A program made the position numbers and the translations under genes. The notes beneath the pieces are model-generated. The model had not been told where the DNA came from, ran no database searches, and worked only from the letters and a program-made list of their open reading frames with translations. DNA of 64,000 nt from Physcomitrium patens (Eukaryota > Streptophyta > Bryopsida > Funariales > Funariaceae). The stretch is taken from NCBI RefSeq assembly GCF_000002425.4, contig NC_037257.1, positions 13,515,232 through 13,579,231 on the forward strand. Direction: 5' to 3'. Shown here piece after piece: positions 23,167 through 34,670 of this stretch (the first letter of the stretch is position 1; every line of letters begins with the position of its first letter).

Positions 23167-26100
23167 ACGTAGAAGTCATAAATGGTCGTTTGTTATCTTT
23201 TGGAAATATCATTCATGAAACACTTCTTATAGATGTAGTAATAAATGGTCATAATAATTACATAATTTTTAATATAATTAGATTTATTTCTAATCTAGTG
23301 ATTTTAGGTTTATTGTGGCTAATAATATATAATTTTATGATAGATTAGATTTTTCATAAACTTGACTTTTCTTCAAACATCTCCAAGAGTTTTCTTAATC
23401 CAATAGAAAGCCATGAGTGTAGTATAGCCAAACCTGTACTTATAGGTGCAAAGGTAATTTTGCATACTACAAAAGAAAGATCGTATTTTTTTATTTACAC
23501 CACACCTATTTTAAATGATGGAAAGATTTCAAGCAAAATTCCAGGCCAATATCAAGATTTTAAAGATATTTTTGAGAAAAAAAATGCAAATATTTTCTTG
23601 GAACATCATCCATATGAATGGTCAATCAATCTTAAAGAAGAAACTAAATCGCCATTTGGTACAATCTGTAGTTTGTTACAAAATGAATTGGCTAAGCTCA
23701 ATAAGTACATTGATGAGAATTTGGCCAAAAATTTCATATGCTATTCAAAATCTTCTACAAGAGTTCCTATCTTATTTTTGAAGAAAAAAGATGGATCATT
23801 GTGAATGTGTGTGGATTATCAAGGATTCAACAAGATTACTATTAAGAATAGATATCCTTTGCCTTTGATATCTAGACTTCTTGATTAATTAAATCAAGGT
23901 AAGATCTATATAAAAATAGATCTACGAGGAGCATACAATCTGATCCGCATTAAAGAAGGAGGTAAATAGAAGATTATATTTCAAACAAGATAAAGACACT
24001 TTGAATATAATGTCATGCCTTTTAGATTCACAAATGCACCAGCTACTTTTCAACATCTTATGAATGATATTTTTTGTGAGTTTCTATATGATTTTATTGT
24101 CTATTACTTAGATGATATTTTAATCTACTCTAAGAATACAAAAGAACATAAAGTTCATGTTCGTCATATGTTACAAAAACTTAGAGATACAAGATTGTAG
24201 GCTAAGTTAAAAAAGTGTGTATTGCACACTATTCAAGTTGACTTCTTAGGATACATTATTTCAAACAATTGTATAATGATGGATCCTAAAAGAATTCACA
24301 CAATTATAGACTAGAAGATTCAAAAAGTAGTGAGAGATGTATAATGCATTTTAAATTTTTTTAATTATTATTGAATCTTCATCAAGAACTTTTTTCAAGT
24401 TGCAATGCCACTAACACGCTTAACTTGTAAAGACAAGCTTGAGTGGAGTAAAGAAGTAGAAATATTATTTGAAGCTTTGAAGAAAGCTTTTACTTCTGCA
24501 CCAATCATGCATTGTGTCAACTTCTTCAAAGTATTTTTTATGGAAACAGATGCATCTGACTTTGCCTTTGATGTAATCTTTTCACAAATAGGAGTAGATA
24601 GCAAATTTCATCTAATAGCTTTTTACTTAAGAAAATTTTTAATAATTGAGATTAATTATGAAATCCATGACAAAGAACTTCTTGCAATAGTGGATTCTTT
24701 TCAAGGATAGCATCATTATTTAGAAGGTGCTTCAAGTCAAATCATCATATATATAAATCACAAGAACCTAAAGTATTTCATATTAGCACATGGTTTGAAT
24801 CATTGCCAAGCTCATTAGAACATGTCTTTGTAAAGATTTGAGTTTAATATCACTTATCAGCTAAGAAAATAATAATGTTTGACTGATGCCCTTTTTAGAC
24901 GTTCTTATCTTATACCAAAAGAAAAAGAAGCAGAGTTTGACTAATAAAAAATAATTTTATTAAAACCAAAATAATTTCATTTTCAAGCAATGAAATCAAT
25001 ATTGACTATTGATTTGACTTTTTTCAAGCAGATCCAAACAAGTATGTCCTCAGACCTTCTTATTCATGATATTAAAAATAATTCTTCTAAGTCTCAAGAT
25101 ACTTTTAAGTTTGAGTTTAAGGAGAACCTACTCTATTTTAAAAGATACTTATATATTCCAAAAGAAGAAGCAAAATTACGTACTCTTGAAGCTTGTCACA
25201 ATTTTTCAATAACATGACATTTTGGATATAATAAGATTTTGGAGCTTATATCTAGAGATTTTTAGTGGCCTAAAATGTGGAAGGCTATTAAAGAATTTTT
25301 GTGACATGTGATATTTGTTCAAGATCAAAAACTCCTCGTCATTGATCTTATAGACTCTTCCAACCATTATTTATATCAAAACAACCATAGTCTTTTGTCT
25401 CTATGGATTTTATCATGGATCTTGTAATTTCAAGTTCATATGATTCCATATTTGTGATTGTAGATCATTTCACCAAAATGCTACATTTTGTACCATATAC
25501 AAAATCTATCTTAGGTAAAGGAATAGCTAAACTCTACCTTAATAATATCTGTTGCTTTCATGGACTACCAAAGGATATTATATCAAAGAGAAGAATAGAG
25601 TTTTTATTGAGATTTTGGAGAACTCTTTTCAAAGAATTGAAGGTGGATATAAAACTATCTTCAATGTTCCACCTTCAAATTAATGGACAAATAGAACGAA
25701 TAAATTAAGTTTTAGAGTAGTATTTGAGGTGTATCATCAAGTATCATTAAGATGATTGGATAAATCCTTTGCCATTGGTAGAGTTTGCTTACAATAATTT
25801 GATATATTCTTTTATTCAACAAACACTTTTCTTTATCAATTATGGTTATTATCCACTATTTAATACTTTTGACTTTTCAAAAGTTGATAATCTTATAGAA
25901 GAAGATGTGGCAAATTAATTGTCAAAGCTATATATAACAATCAAGGCACAATTAAAAGAAGCTCAAGATTGACAAAAAGCCAATGCAAATGTGTATTGCA
26001 AGGAACAACTTCAATTCCATATATGAAATAAGGTATGATTACTTTGTTGTAATATTAAAACTATTTGTCCTTGTGACAAGCTAGATTATTTTAAGCTTAC

Positions 26101-26430
26101 ATTATTTCCAATTTGTGAATAGATCAATCCAATTTCTTATTGATTACACCTATTAAAATCTATGAAAATCCATCTTATATTCCATGTGTCTTTACTTGAG
26201 CCAAACAAGACAATGGATATACAAAGAAGGAGACAAATGCCACCACCTCTTGTAGAAGTAGATAATAATGAAGAATTTGAGGTGGAAGAAGTCTTAGATT
26301 TAAGGTGGCCCCAAAATAGGTAAGAATATCTAGTATATTGTCATGGATATAACATTAATGAATGTATATGGCAGCCATCCAAGAATCTAGCAAATGCATC
26401 AATCAAAGTAAAATCTTTTCATCCACAACA
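23167..26430 (+). pseudogene. Chromovirus pol remnant: RT, RNase H, integrase, chromodomain
   Basis: The order is typical of Ty3/gypsy. Protease-to-RT linker (23167-23570). RT (about 23570-24330) with LFLKKKDGSL, MPFRFTNAPATFQ and the catalytic box YYLDD. RNase H (about 24400-24850) with METDASDFA. Integrase (about 25000-26150), whose core begins MDFIMDL; the catalytic SDRG-type motif has become SKRR, but the last Glu in HLQINGQIER remains. A C-terminal chromodomain (about 26268-26420; EEFEVEEVLD...EYLVYCHGY...CIWQPSKNLANA) places it among chromoviruses. More than twenty stops and several frameshifts make it non-functional. Confidence 0.85.
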
Positions 26431-26791
26431 TCTAACAAAATCAAGATGAAGAGTCAAAAAATTCTTTGCTATAAAGTAAAGCAAGCCCAACGGAGATTTC
26501 ATTCTATCTTGTATCATTATTTTTTTAGATTTTTTAGTGCTTAGGTCATAGAAAAGCAACAACCAACAGATTCAATTTAAGACCTATCATTTGTTGAGCT
26601 ACCATTTGTTGAGCAACCATTGCAACTATCACAACCTTTGAGATGACAAAATCGAGATGAAGATACTCAAAAATACCATGTTTTTCCTTGAATAGATGGA
26701 AAGATATAACACATTTAATACCATGACTTCAAAAATGATTCCGTGTATTTAGTGACACTTTTAGAGGTAAGAACCACTCTTGACGGTATTT
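26431..26791 (+). other. 3' end of the chromovirus loop, no 3' LTR
   Basis: Sequence between the chromodomain and the inverted arm. It contains a short direct repeat (accatttgttgagc, 26600-26630). A polypurine tract and 3' LTR are expected here but absent. The inverted gag-protease copy begins instead at about 26792. Confidence 0.55.
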
Positions 26792-27995
26792 CTAATTGTA
26801 TATTATGACTTTTAACAAATTCTTCATCTAAAAATTAAGTTGAGGCTCCTAAATCTATTAAGGCAGAGACTTTGTGATTATTAGATCTCAAACGTACATC
26901 TATTGTAAAACAAAGAGAGGGTTTTGAAGAGAGAATAGGACCTTCATTAGGAATTGTAGAAGATTTCAACTGTACAATCCTTATTGTAGCTGGATAAATT
27001 TATTTTTTGACATATTTTCATCTTTGATAATAGTACTCCTCATTTTATAGTTGCATCATTTCTTTGGACAATACTAAGTAGTATGCTTAGCTTCTCCACA
27101 ATATAAACATAATCTTCTTCATAATAATGAATCTTTTCTTGTTTAGTAAGAAGTTTAAAACATACTACATCAATTTGTATGACTTCTACTTCCAAATATT
27201 TAGATTGAGAAGTTGTTGGTGTCATCATTGAATTCTAATAACGTTGGAGTTTTCTTGTGCAATTCTTAGATCAAAACTCAAAAATTCAATTATTACATTT
27301 CACAGTAAAGTTAATTGCTTGACTCAATGTTTGAGGATCAAGTAAATTGAGGATCAATTTCTTTACTTCATATTGTAATTCATAGAGAAATTGGCTAATA
27401 AGTGTTGCATCATTCCAATTGATATCTATCACTAATTATCAAAATTGTGAAGCGTATAATGTCACTAATCGATTGTCTTGTTGCAAGATACAAATCTTAT
27501 TGGTTGCAACATAGATTGCATCATATTTTCTATATATAGATCAAAACTTTGCTAAAAATACTTCTAAATTATCCAATATTGAATCACATTATTTAAGAAA
27601 TGATAAAAACCATGATAAAGTAGAATCTAAAAGTAGTATTCTAATAAACTTGACTTAAGATCCTTGAATTGGATAACTTTGAAGTTGTAGTTTAATCACC
27701 AGTTATACTTGATTGATGAATCTTCAAAACTTTGATCTTTTACCATTAAACTTTTTAGGCAATCCAATTTTTGGTTTCTTGAAACTTGAACGATGTTTCA
27801 TTGTAGGAGCAGTAATATGGCTTGATATAGATGTTGAAGCAACTTCAATCATCTCTATATCTTCATTGCCTGATGATCTTGTTCCTCCTTGTGGTGGTAA
27901 ATTGAATTGATGCATTGCAAGCATTAACTCTCTCATTTGTTCTTGCATTTGAGCCATTGTACACTTCATTTCAACAAGCTCTGCCATATTAGGAC

Positions 27996-28035
<40 letters not shown>

Positions 28036-28213
28036 CTATTCTCATAAAATATGATACTCAAGAATTAAGGAAAAAAAATCTATAAACAATATCAATTCAA
28101 AAGAGGGTAATCTTCAACTTCTAATATACTTATGTCTTATCAAGAAAAAGGGTAATCCACTCTTAATCAAGAAAGGTCAAGGCTTTGATATTGTATGTGT
28201 ATTCTTGTCAATT
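26792..28213 (-). pseudogene. Inverted copy of leader, gag and protease (right arm)
   Basis: Reverse complement of about 20395-21819. The gag start (ATG at 27987), its TGA, the frame-shifted zinc knuckle near 27100 and the protease ALIDLGAST near 26845 match the left arm. Differences noted: a G for A two bases before the GTCC/ATCC upstream of gag, one G/A in a gag-internal GGTGATTA/GGTAATTA word, one near the inner end, and the triplet-run length. It ends where the left arm also diverges. Confidence 0.85.
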
Positions 28214-28746
28214 TGTCAAGGACACAAACTAGAAGAAGATACATAAACTTGTGGAATATGTGTCAAAGAAAAAAGTGACAAAATAGAAGAAAGTATATAT
28301 GTTCAAAGAAGAACTGGAATAGCTATCATCAAATACTAGAAAATATAAGACTCTTGAAATTAGACTAAAAGCAAGAAAAGAATTGATAAGAGTGAGGAGG
28401 CCTCATTCTTGCCTCTATATATACTACTTAATTAAGAACTATATGGCGACATGCTATAAGACCTCTAATATGCATCTAATTTGCAAGACACATGTCTAAT
28501 TTGTAAGGCAAGTTTCTTAGGTGTGCACCATATGTCCAACTTATACTACAAGTGGTCAACATGTTGACATGTGGCCTTCTTGTTGGCCAAGTTTTCAACC
28601 TATCAATTACCTATAGACATGTATAAAGGCAAAACAACGTCTATGAAGCTTTCTATAAGATATTATCATATTTATCTACTTTGACTAACTTCTACCTATT
28701 CTTATTATCTAGATAATTATTAGGATAAATATGTATGTCCTTGACA
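28214..28746 (-). repeat. Chromovirus LTR, right arm (533 bp, inverted)
   Basis: In minus-strand reading it begins TGTCAAGGACATAC (28746) and ends TGTCCTTGACA (28214). It is the same length as the left LTR and identical by eye except for one terminal base. The outer boundary of the palindrome coincides with this LTR end. Confidence 0.85.
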
Positions 28747-28965
28747 ATAGCAAAGACAATGAAAAAAAAGGTGAATACCAAAGAAAAGGATAATATATCA
28801 ACTTATAAACTTCAATTTGATATTGAATTTTCAATTGACATGAAAGGTATTTTAAAAGAAAGAATTTTTGATGTTAAGATTTAATTTACTTTGAAAGAAG
28901 GTCTTAGTATTGCCAAAAAAGGATTTTATTCTTTTTCTAAAGTATTAAAGATGCTTTGACTTCTT
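28747..28965 (+). pseudogene. Gag-like fragment, right half (tentative)
   Basis: A plus-strand frame begins immediately outside the LTR: AKTMKKKVNTKEKDN, then YKLQFDIEFSIDMKGILKER and FTLKEGLSIAKKGF, with one stop. The pattern (short helix, LKxxLEERI, then FTLxELLxIAKKEF) resembles a gag segment of moss and fungal Ty3/gypsy elements as I remember it. It may be the continuation of the fragment at 19641-19861. It is in the opposite orientation to the pol remnant that follows. Confidence 0.4.
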
Positions 28966-30449
28966 ATTCTACTCAAGGTTATTTTTACAAGTTAAACACA
29001 TAAGTTGAGCTGCAACTTAAAAAATATTCTTGATAAAATTTTGATAGTAATTGCCAAAGCTCAAAAGTATTGCACATTTCTTATTATTCTTGAAATCTTT
29101 CAGTTTATGATAGTTTGGACCTTCTTTAGATCCATCAGTAGTCCTTTGTTGGAAATAATGTATCATAGGAAGTCAACTTGATTAGTGTTGAATATACATT
29201 TTTTAAACTTTTTATATAATCTTGTATCTCTAAGTTTTTGTAGTACACAACGAACATGAACTTTATGTTCTTCTATGTTCTTAGAATAGATTAAGATGTC
29301 ATCCAAATAACAAATGATAAAATCATCAAGAAATTTATGAAAGATAATATTTATTAGATATTGAAAAGCAACTAATAGATTTATGACTCCAAAAGGCATG
29401 ACATTATATTCAAAATGCCCATACCTGGTTCAAAATGTAGTTTTCTATTCATCTCTTTCTTTAATGCATATCAGATTATATATTTCTTGTAGATCTATTT
29501 TTGCATAGATCTTTATTTGATTCAATTGATCAAGAAGTTTTGAAATTAAAGACAAAGAATACTTATTCTTATTAGTGATCTTGTTGAATCCTCAATAGTC
29601 CACACACGTCCACAATGATCCATCTTTATTCTTCTCAAATAAGATAAGAGCTTCGGTTGGAAATTTAGAATGACATATGGAATTTTTAACCAACTTTTCA
29701 TCAATATATTCCTTGAATGCAGCCAATTTGTTTTGTGATAGGCTATAGATTGATCCAAATGGTAGTTGAGCTTTTTTGTGAAGATCAATAGAAAAATAAT
29801 AAGGACAATGCTTTGGAAGAATATTTGCATTTTTCTTTTCAAAAACGTTCTTGAAATCTTGATACTAGTTAGGAATATTATTTGACATCTTTTCACTATC
29901 AAAAATAAGTATGGAATATAAAATAAAATACAACCTTTCTTTTGCATCATACATAAAAGCTCTTATACCTACTAGTAAAATTTTTGATGTATTAAACTTA
30001 TATATTTATACTTTATTAATGGAATTTTGGATTAAACTATCAAAAAAATTAAAATTACAATAAATCCAATCTATTTAAAGTTTATACTTTTCTAACCAAG
30101 ATTTTATTTAAATAACCAGATTGCAGGAAGATCTTATTATATTAAATATTATTATACTATTACAATCTTTAATTTTTATATCTAAAGAAATAGTCTCATG
30201 CATAATATCTCCAAAAGATAGCAAACAACCATCTATGACTTGTACATGTATAGGTTTAGTTTTTTAAATTAAAATATCTCTTATTTTTTGATAAAATCTT
30301 CATTTATAAAATAGGCTTAGGTTCTTGAATCTAACAAAGCTAAGACTTTATGATTTTCTAGTCCTAAATAAACTTCCATTGTAAAACAAAATAAGGGATC
30401 TAAAAAGAGAATATGACCTTTACTAGGAATTATACAAGATTCCAGTCAC
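28966..30449 (-). pseudogene. Second chromovirus copy: protease and RT remnant
   Basis: Minus strand. The protease region near 30290-30449 (NHKVLALLDS, then a stop) is followed by the linker and RT at 29950-29160, with KNKDGSLW, the MPFGVINLLVAFQ motif and the catalytic box CYLDD near 29290. It fades near 28970. It is the same family as the palindrome's pol but clearly diverged, with many stops and frameshifts. It belongs to the copy whose LTR is at 33457-33996. Confidence 0.8.
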
Positions 30450-30604
30450 TGTTGTATTATGTGAAGTATTGCTTGAGAGTACATTTGATACCAAGTTATG
30501 GAAGGTAGAATGGAAATTACAATAAAAAAATTTCTATTTTTATTTGAATACTAAATAAACTCTAATTAAACCTTAGCAATACTAAATAAGCTTTAATCAA
30601 ATTG

Positions 30605-30639
<35 letters not shown>

Positions 30640-32168
30640 TTAAAGAAATTACAAAAGAAATAATAAAAAATCTTAAAAGAGTTAAAAGAAAATCAACAAT
30701 AAACCTTAAAAGACTCCTTAAGAATCCTTAAAAATATTAAAATAATCACAAATATATCTTAAATAAATATCAACAAAATTCTAATTTAATCCTAATTGAA
30801 ATCTTAATAGACTTCAAACAAATCCTAAATAAATCCTAAATAAATCCTAAATCCTAAACCAAACTTTAGATCAAATCTTAGATCCTAAACCAAATCCTAA
30901 ATCAAATCTTATATAAACCCTAAATCTTAAATCAAAACTTAAATCAAATTCTAAACAAACCTTAAATCCTAAATCAAACCTTAGTTCAAATCCTAGACCT
31001 TAAACCAAATTCTAAATCAAATCCTAGACAAATCCTAAATCCTACAACAAATCCTAAATCCTGAACCAAATCCTAATCAAACCCTAGATATACCTTAAAT
31101 CCTAAATCAAACCCTAATCCTATTCAATCTAATCCTAATATACTTTAGAATCTCAATATCTATCAATTGAACCATTGATCTTGCTTAAATATTTATACAC
31201 CTTTTAATAACTGAGTTGGAAATAAGCACACAAAATTTGAAGATAATCGCACTTATCAAATGGAAGAAAAATCCTAAATTTTGCTTGGATGTTAACCTGC
31301 CTCCTATTCTAATCGAAATATTGAACTTCTAGCGATAATATTTCCTTATCAAACCATTCAATTTTTTTCAAATCTCACATGTATATAAAAAATCAACTCT
31401 ACTACTATCAAACATAAATTTTATTTGAATCTAATTAATAGATTATTAAAGATCTTAGAAATCCTAACTACCTTTTAAAGTCTAATTTTTGAGACCTCAA
31501 CCTACCTAAAATTCAATAGCCTTCAATTTAATTGTTTAATCAAGCTCAAACTTACAACACATACTTTAGACAATTATTTTCATAAAACATCAAATTTTTA
31601 ACCATAGATCTACTACCAAATTCACAAAATTTTCCAAAACGTAATACTTTTTTTATTTCAAAAATTCCAAAATCACCCAAAACAACTATAACTTTACAAA
31701 GCTCTTACAAAGTCTTTATATACTCAATTTCCTCAAAATCAATGTTTTAAAAAATCCTATCAAGTCTTTTCTCAAACTTCGTTCTAAAAATCTACCAAAG
31801 AACTTCCAAATTGCCATAGGTGCTCGGTTTTATGCCTCAGGGCATGATTTTGACCTAAGTTGATAACTGGTCATCTTTGAATATCAAATTTTGTCTTTTA
31901 ATTAGTTTTTGTTCCAATCAACTTCTAACTTCTTCCTACATATGTTTATATTCTTTATTTTTTTAATCTACCTTGTTTTGCCTTATTTGAGACCTTACAA
32001 AATAAATAGAAGCCTACTTTGTAAAAAGATAGCATTTAAACCTTTAATTCTATTTTTTTTTAGATTACTGTTTACTAAGATAATTTGGTACAATATTTGA
32101 AGTAAGATCTTCTACAATATTATAGATTCTTCATCCCTTTCACCTATTAGATGTATTATATCATGATA
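30450..32168 (+). repeat. 1.7-kb relative of the 21842-23166 insertion
   Basis: It lies between the gag and protease remnants of the second chromovirus copy. It starts TGTTGTATTATGTG and ends TATTATATCATGATA, matching the first copy's ends apart from C/T and G/A changes and a short gap. Internal words also match (ttgcttgagagtac...ggaaggtagaatgg near the start; a gactaagttga...tggtca...gaatatcaa block near 31850-31895). It contains a 33-bp A run (about 30605) and the CCTAAAT-rich block. No target duplication could be identified. Confidence 0.5.
30765..31130 (+). repeat. Degenerate CCTAAAT-type (telomere-like) repeats
   Basis: Words such as aaatcctaaat, aaccctaaat and aatcctaaacc recur every 6-14 bp for about 360 bp. 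A few copies equal the plant telomere unit CCCTAAA. Spacing is irregular. It lies wholly inside the 30450-32168 element, so it is more likely an internal expansion than a telomere relic. Confidence 0.65.
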
Positions 32169-33240
32169 CTACATGATTCCTATTATAGCTAAAAAAAATT
32201 ATTTTTTGACACATTGTCTTCTTTGACAACCATACTTCTCATTTTATCGTAGTGTTTTTTCTTTGGACAATTTTGAGCAATGTGTTTGGCTTCTCTATAA
32301 TATAAGCATAAGTCCACTTGACGTTGTCAAGTCTTTTTCTACTTTGTGAGAGATTTAAAATGTATCGTATTAATTTGTATTGGTTTTGGCCTTACCAAAT
32401 GTGTTTTTGAAAACTTAGGAACTTTGGTCATTATTTGATTTGTTCCTCTCCAGCCAAGTCTTTGTTCTTGACATCTTTTGGATAATTTATTATTACATGT
32501 AATGGCTTGAATTACAAATTTTTTTAAAGATTTTGTCTTTAATATTGTCAATAATAAATCTTTAACATTATCTTTCAATCTATATCAAAATTGATTGATA
32601 AAGGCTTTGTCATATTAATTTATGTTGTAAGATAGATTTTGGAATTTAGTAGCATGTATAGTGATTGATTATGATCCTTGCTGTAAAGATAAGAGTTTTG
32701 TCACTGCTACTCTTTTTCAATCATTTTTCCAAAAGTTGACATAAAGTCTTCTAGAAATGAATTCAAATCATAAAGAAGTTGCAAATCTTTTTCCATTAAA
32801 GGTGTAAACCAAGAAAGAGTATGCTTATGAATCCAACTTGAGTAAATCCATCAAGATACTGAAAAAGATGCAACCTTGGATAAAACTTGATTTATTGCAA
32901 AAATCCTCAAATTTTTGATCTTATTCCTTCAAACTTCTCAAGCATATTAATCATTGTCTCTGTCATACTTGTAGAAGCAAAACTCCTTGGATTTGGTTAT
33001 GAAGTTGATTTACTTGCTTCCTTCAATTGCACAATTTCTTATTGTAGACTTTGAAGTTCTTTTATAAATATAAAAATAGTATTTTCATGATTCTCATTAG
33101 AAATATGTGATATTTTTATTCTTAAAGTATTGATAAGTTTATAAAGATCTGTAATAGTTACAAATCTATTTTTATTTCTACTGAAAATATCATCTATAAT
33201 CTTTTCTTTTATAAATAATTCAAACAAGTTCAAAAAGTTA
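32169..33240 (-). pseudogene. Second chromovirus copy: gag remnant
   Basis: Minus strand. An N-terminal fragment (33233-33039), a middle part with decayed capsid sequence, and a C-terminal part (32578-32339) rich in basic residues precede a zinc knuckle readable near 32250-32320 (LCLYYREAKHIAQNCPKK, one Cys lost). Order and spacing match the palindrome's gag. Stops and frameshifts break it throughout. Confidence 0.65.
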
Positions 33241-33456
33241 AATTAGAGGAGGATAATCTGTAACTTCTAATATCAAATGAAAATTTCTAAAAAGAAAGGT
33301 AATCCACTCTCTTTAAAGAAAAGATTAGTGTTAAAAAATAAGAGTGTTTGTTTAAAGGTTGATAATGTGCAACCTTCAAAATACAATAATAAAAGTGGAG
33401 TAATCAACTCACTTCTAAAATAAGATAAAAATAATAAATTGGTATTCATGTTAAAC

Positions 33457-33996
33457 TGTTAAGGATATAAATCTTGAAAAAATAAATCTTTAATACACTC
33501 TTGTGAGACTAAAAATAATTAAAAAGTCACTCAAAGATGATATATTATTGAACTAGAATGGCTATTGCCAAAAACAAGAAGACTAGAAAGTATAGAAACA
33601 AGACTGAGGATTAGAAAGGCATTGACAAGAGTGAAGAAGGCGTCACTCTTACCTCTATATATATTCTTAACTAGAAGCTATGTGGCGATGTCCTATAAGA
33701 CCTCTAAAACATGTTGACGTTACAAGATACATATTTTAACTTGTAAAGCAAGTTTTTTTATATGTGTGCCACAAAATTAGTTTATTTTACAAGCTACCAA
33801 TACATGGTTAATTTGTTGACCAAGTTTCTAACCTACCAATTAATTAGAGATATATATAAAGTCAAAACAACATCTATAAAGTTTTTAGGAAGCTTCTTTA
33901 GAAGGTATTATGAAATTAACCTACTTTTATTTATTTTTAATTACTTTTATTTAATCATATAGGTATTCACTAGAATACATATGTTTATTGGTGATA
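33457..33996 (-). repeat. Diverged chromovirus LTR (about 540 bp)
   Basis: It aligns with the right-arm LTR along its full length in the same orientation, including the ctctatatatat TATA block and the ggcgatgtcctataagacctc word. The lower terminus is TGTTAAGG and the upper GTGATA. It sits just upstream (minus-strand sense) of the 32.2-33.2 kb gag remnant, so it is the 5' LTR of that copy. Confidence 0.7.
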
Positions 33997-34379
33997 ATAA
34001 CTATAAAGATATAAGATTTTTTATTATGCTTTTTTTAACTACTAGCTAATATTTATTGGTTTTTAATAATAATACATATAGATAGATGGTCAATTTATAA
34101 ATTGGTCTTAATAACTACACATTGATATTAAATAATAAGCAAAACTATTAAATCAATTAAGATAATTGTCTCTGAAGCTTATTAAGAATTTATTTTTATA
34201 ATTTATTTTTTAATAAGATTCTTATAACTTATAAATATTTTTATTCATAAAAAATAATTTAATAATTTAAATAATATTTAATCTTAATATTTTGTATTTA
34301 AATAACTTAAAATTATATTCATAACAATTTTTTCAATTAAGATCCATTTGTAAGAATCAGTACCACCAATTGTAGTTAA

Positions 34380-34670
34380 TTAATAAATTATCAAAACTTT
34401 AATCTTGCACTATCAAACTTCTCAAGTAAGTCAACTTTTGGTTTTTTAATTCTTGTGATGGTGCTTAAACAATGTTCTAATATAAAAAAAAATAATATGA
34501 TTTATTATAGATGTTGAAGTAGCTTCAATTATCTCTACATCTTTACTTCTTTCTAATTTTATTACTCCTTAAGGTGGTGAATTGAGTTAATGCATTATAA
34601 GCATTAATTTTCTCATTATTTTTTACATTTGGACTATTACATCCTTCATTTTAACAAGCTCTACTATAAT
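34380..34670 (-). pseudogene. Third chromovirus gag N-terminal fragment
   Basis: Minus-strand sequence aligns with the palindrome's gag start: an MxELVxMK-like opening, the MRxLMLxMH helix and an IEMIEA-type acidic motif. Several stops are present. It lies upstream of the LTR at 33457-33996, so it belongs to another, older copy. Confidence 0.55.

Larger units (their letters stand above)
19862..28746. mobile_element. Palindromic Ty3/gypsy chromovirus with inverted terminal LTR-gag-protease arms
   Basis: The left part is a plus-strand element: LTR, leader, gag, protease, (insertion), RT, RNase H, integrase, chromodomain. In place of a 3' LTR the sequence continues at 26792 into a minus-strand copy of the same LTR-leader-gag-protease segment, ending at the LTR terminus at 28746. 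The left arm is about 19862-21819, the right arm about 26792-28746, and the loop about 5 kb. I found only about four single-base differences plus a triplet-repeat length change between the arms. Both arms carry the same stops and frameshifts, and pol in the loop is riddled with stops. The chromodomain assigns it to the chromoviruses. The unit cannot be autonomous. Confidence 0.88.

Noticed and set aside
19857-28751. Clean 5-bp target duplication around the palindromic element
   Set aside because: The flanking bases are atatg and atagc, matching at only three of five positions. Not enough to claim a duplication.
30765-31130. CRISPR array or true telomere
   Set aside because: The repeats are short, irregular and without unique spacers, and they lie inside a transposon-like unit in the middle of the window.
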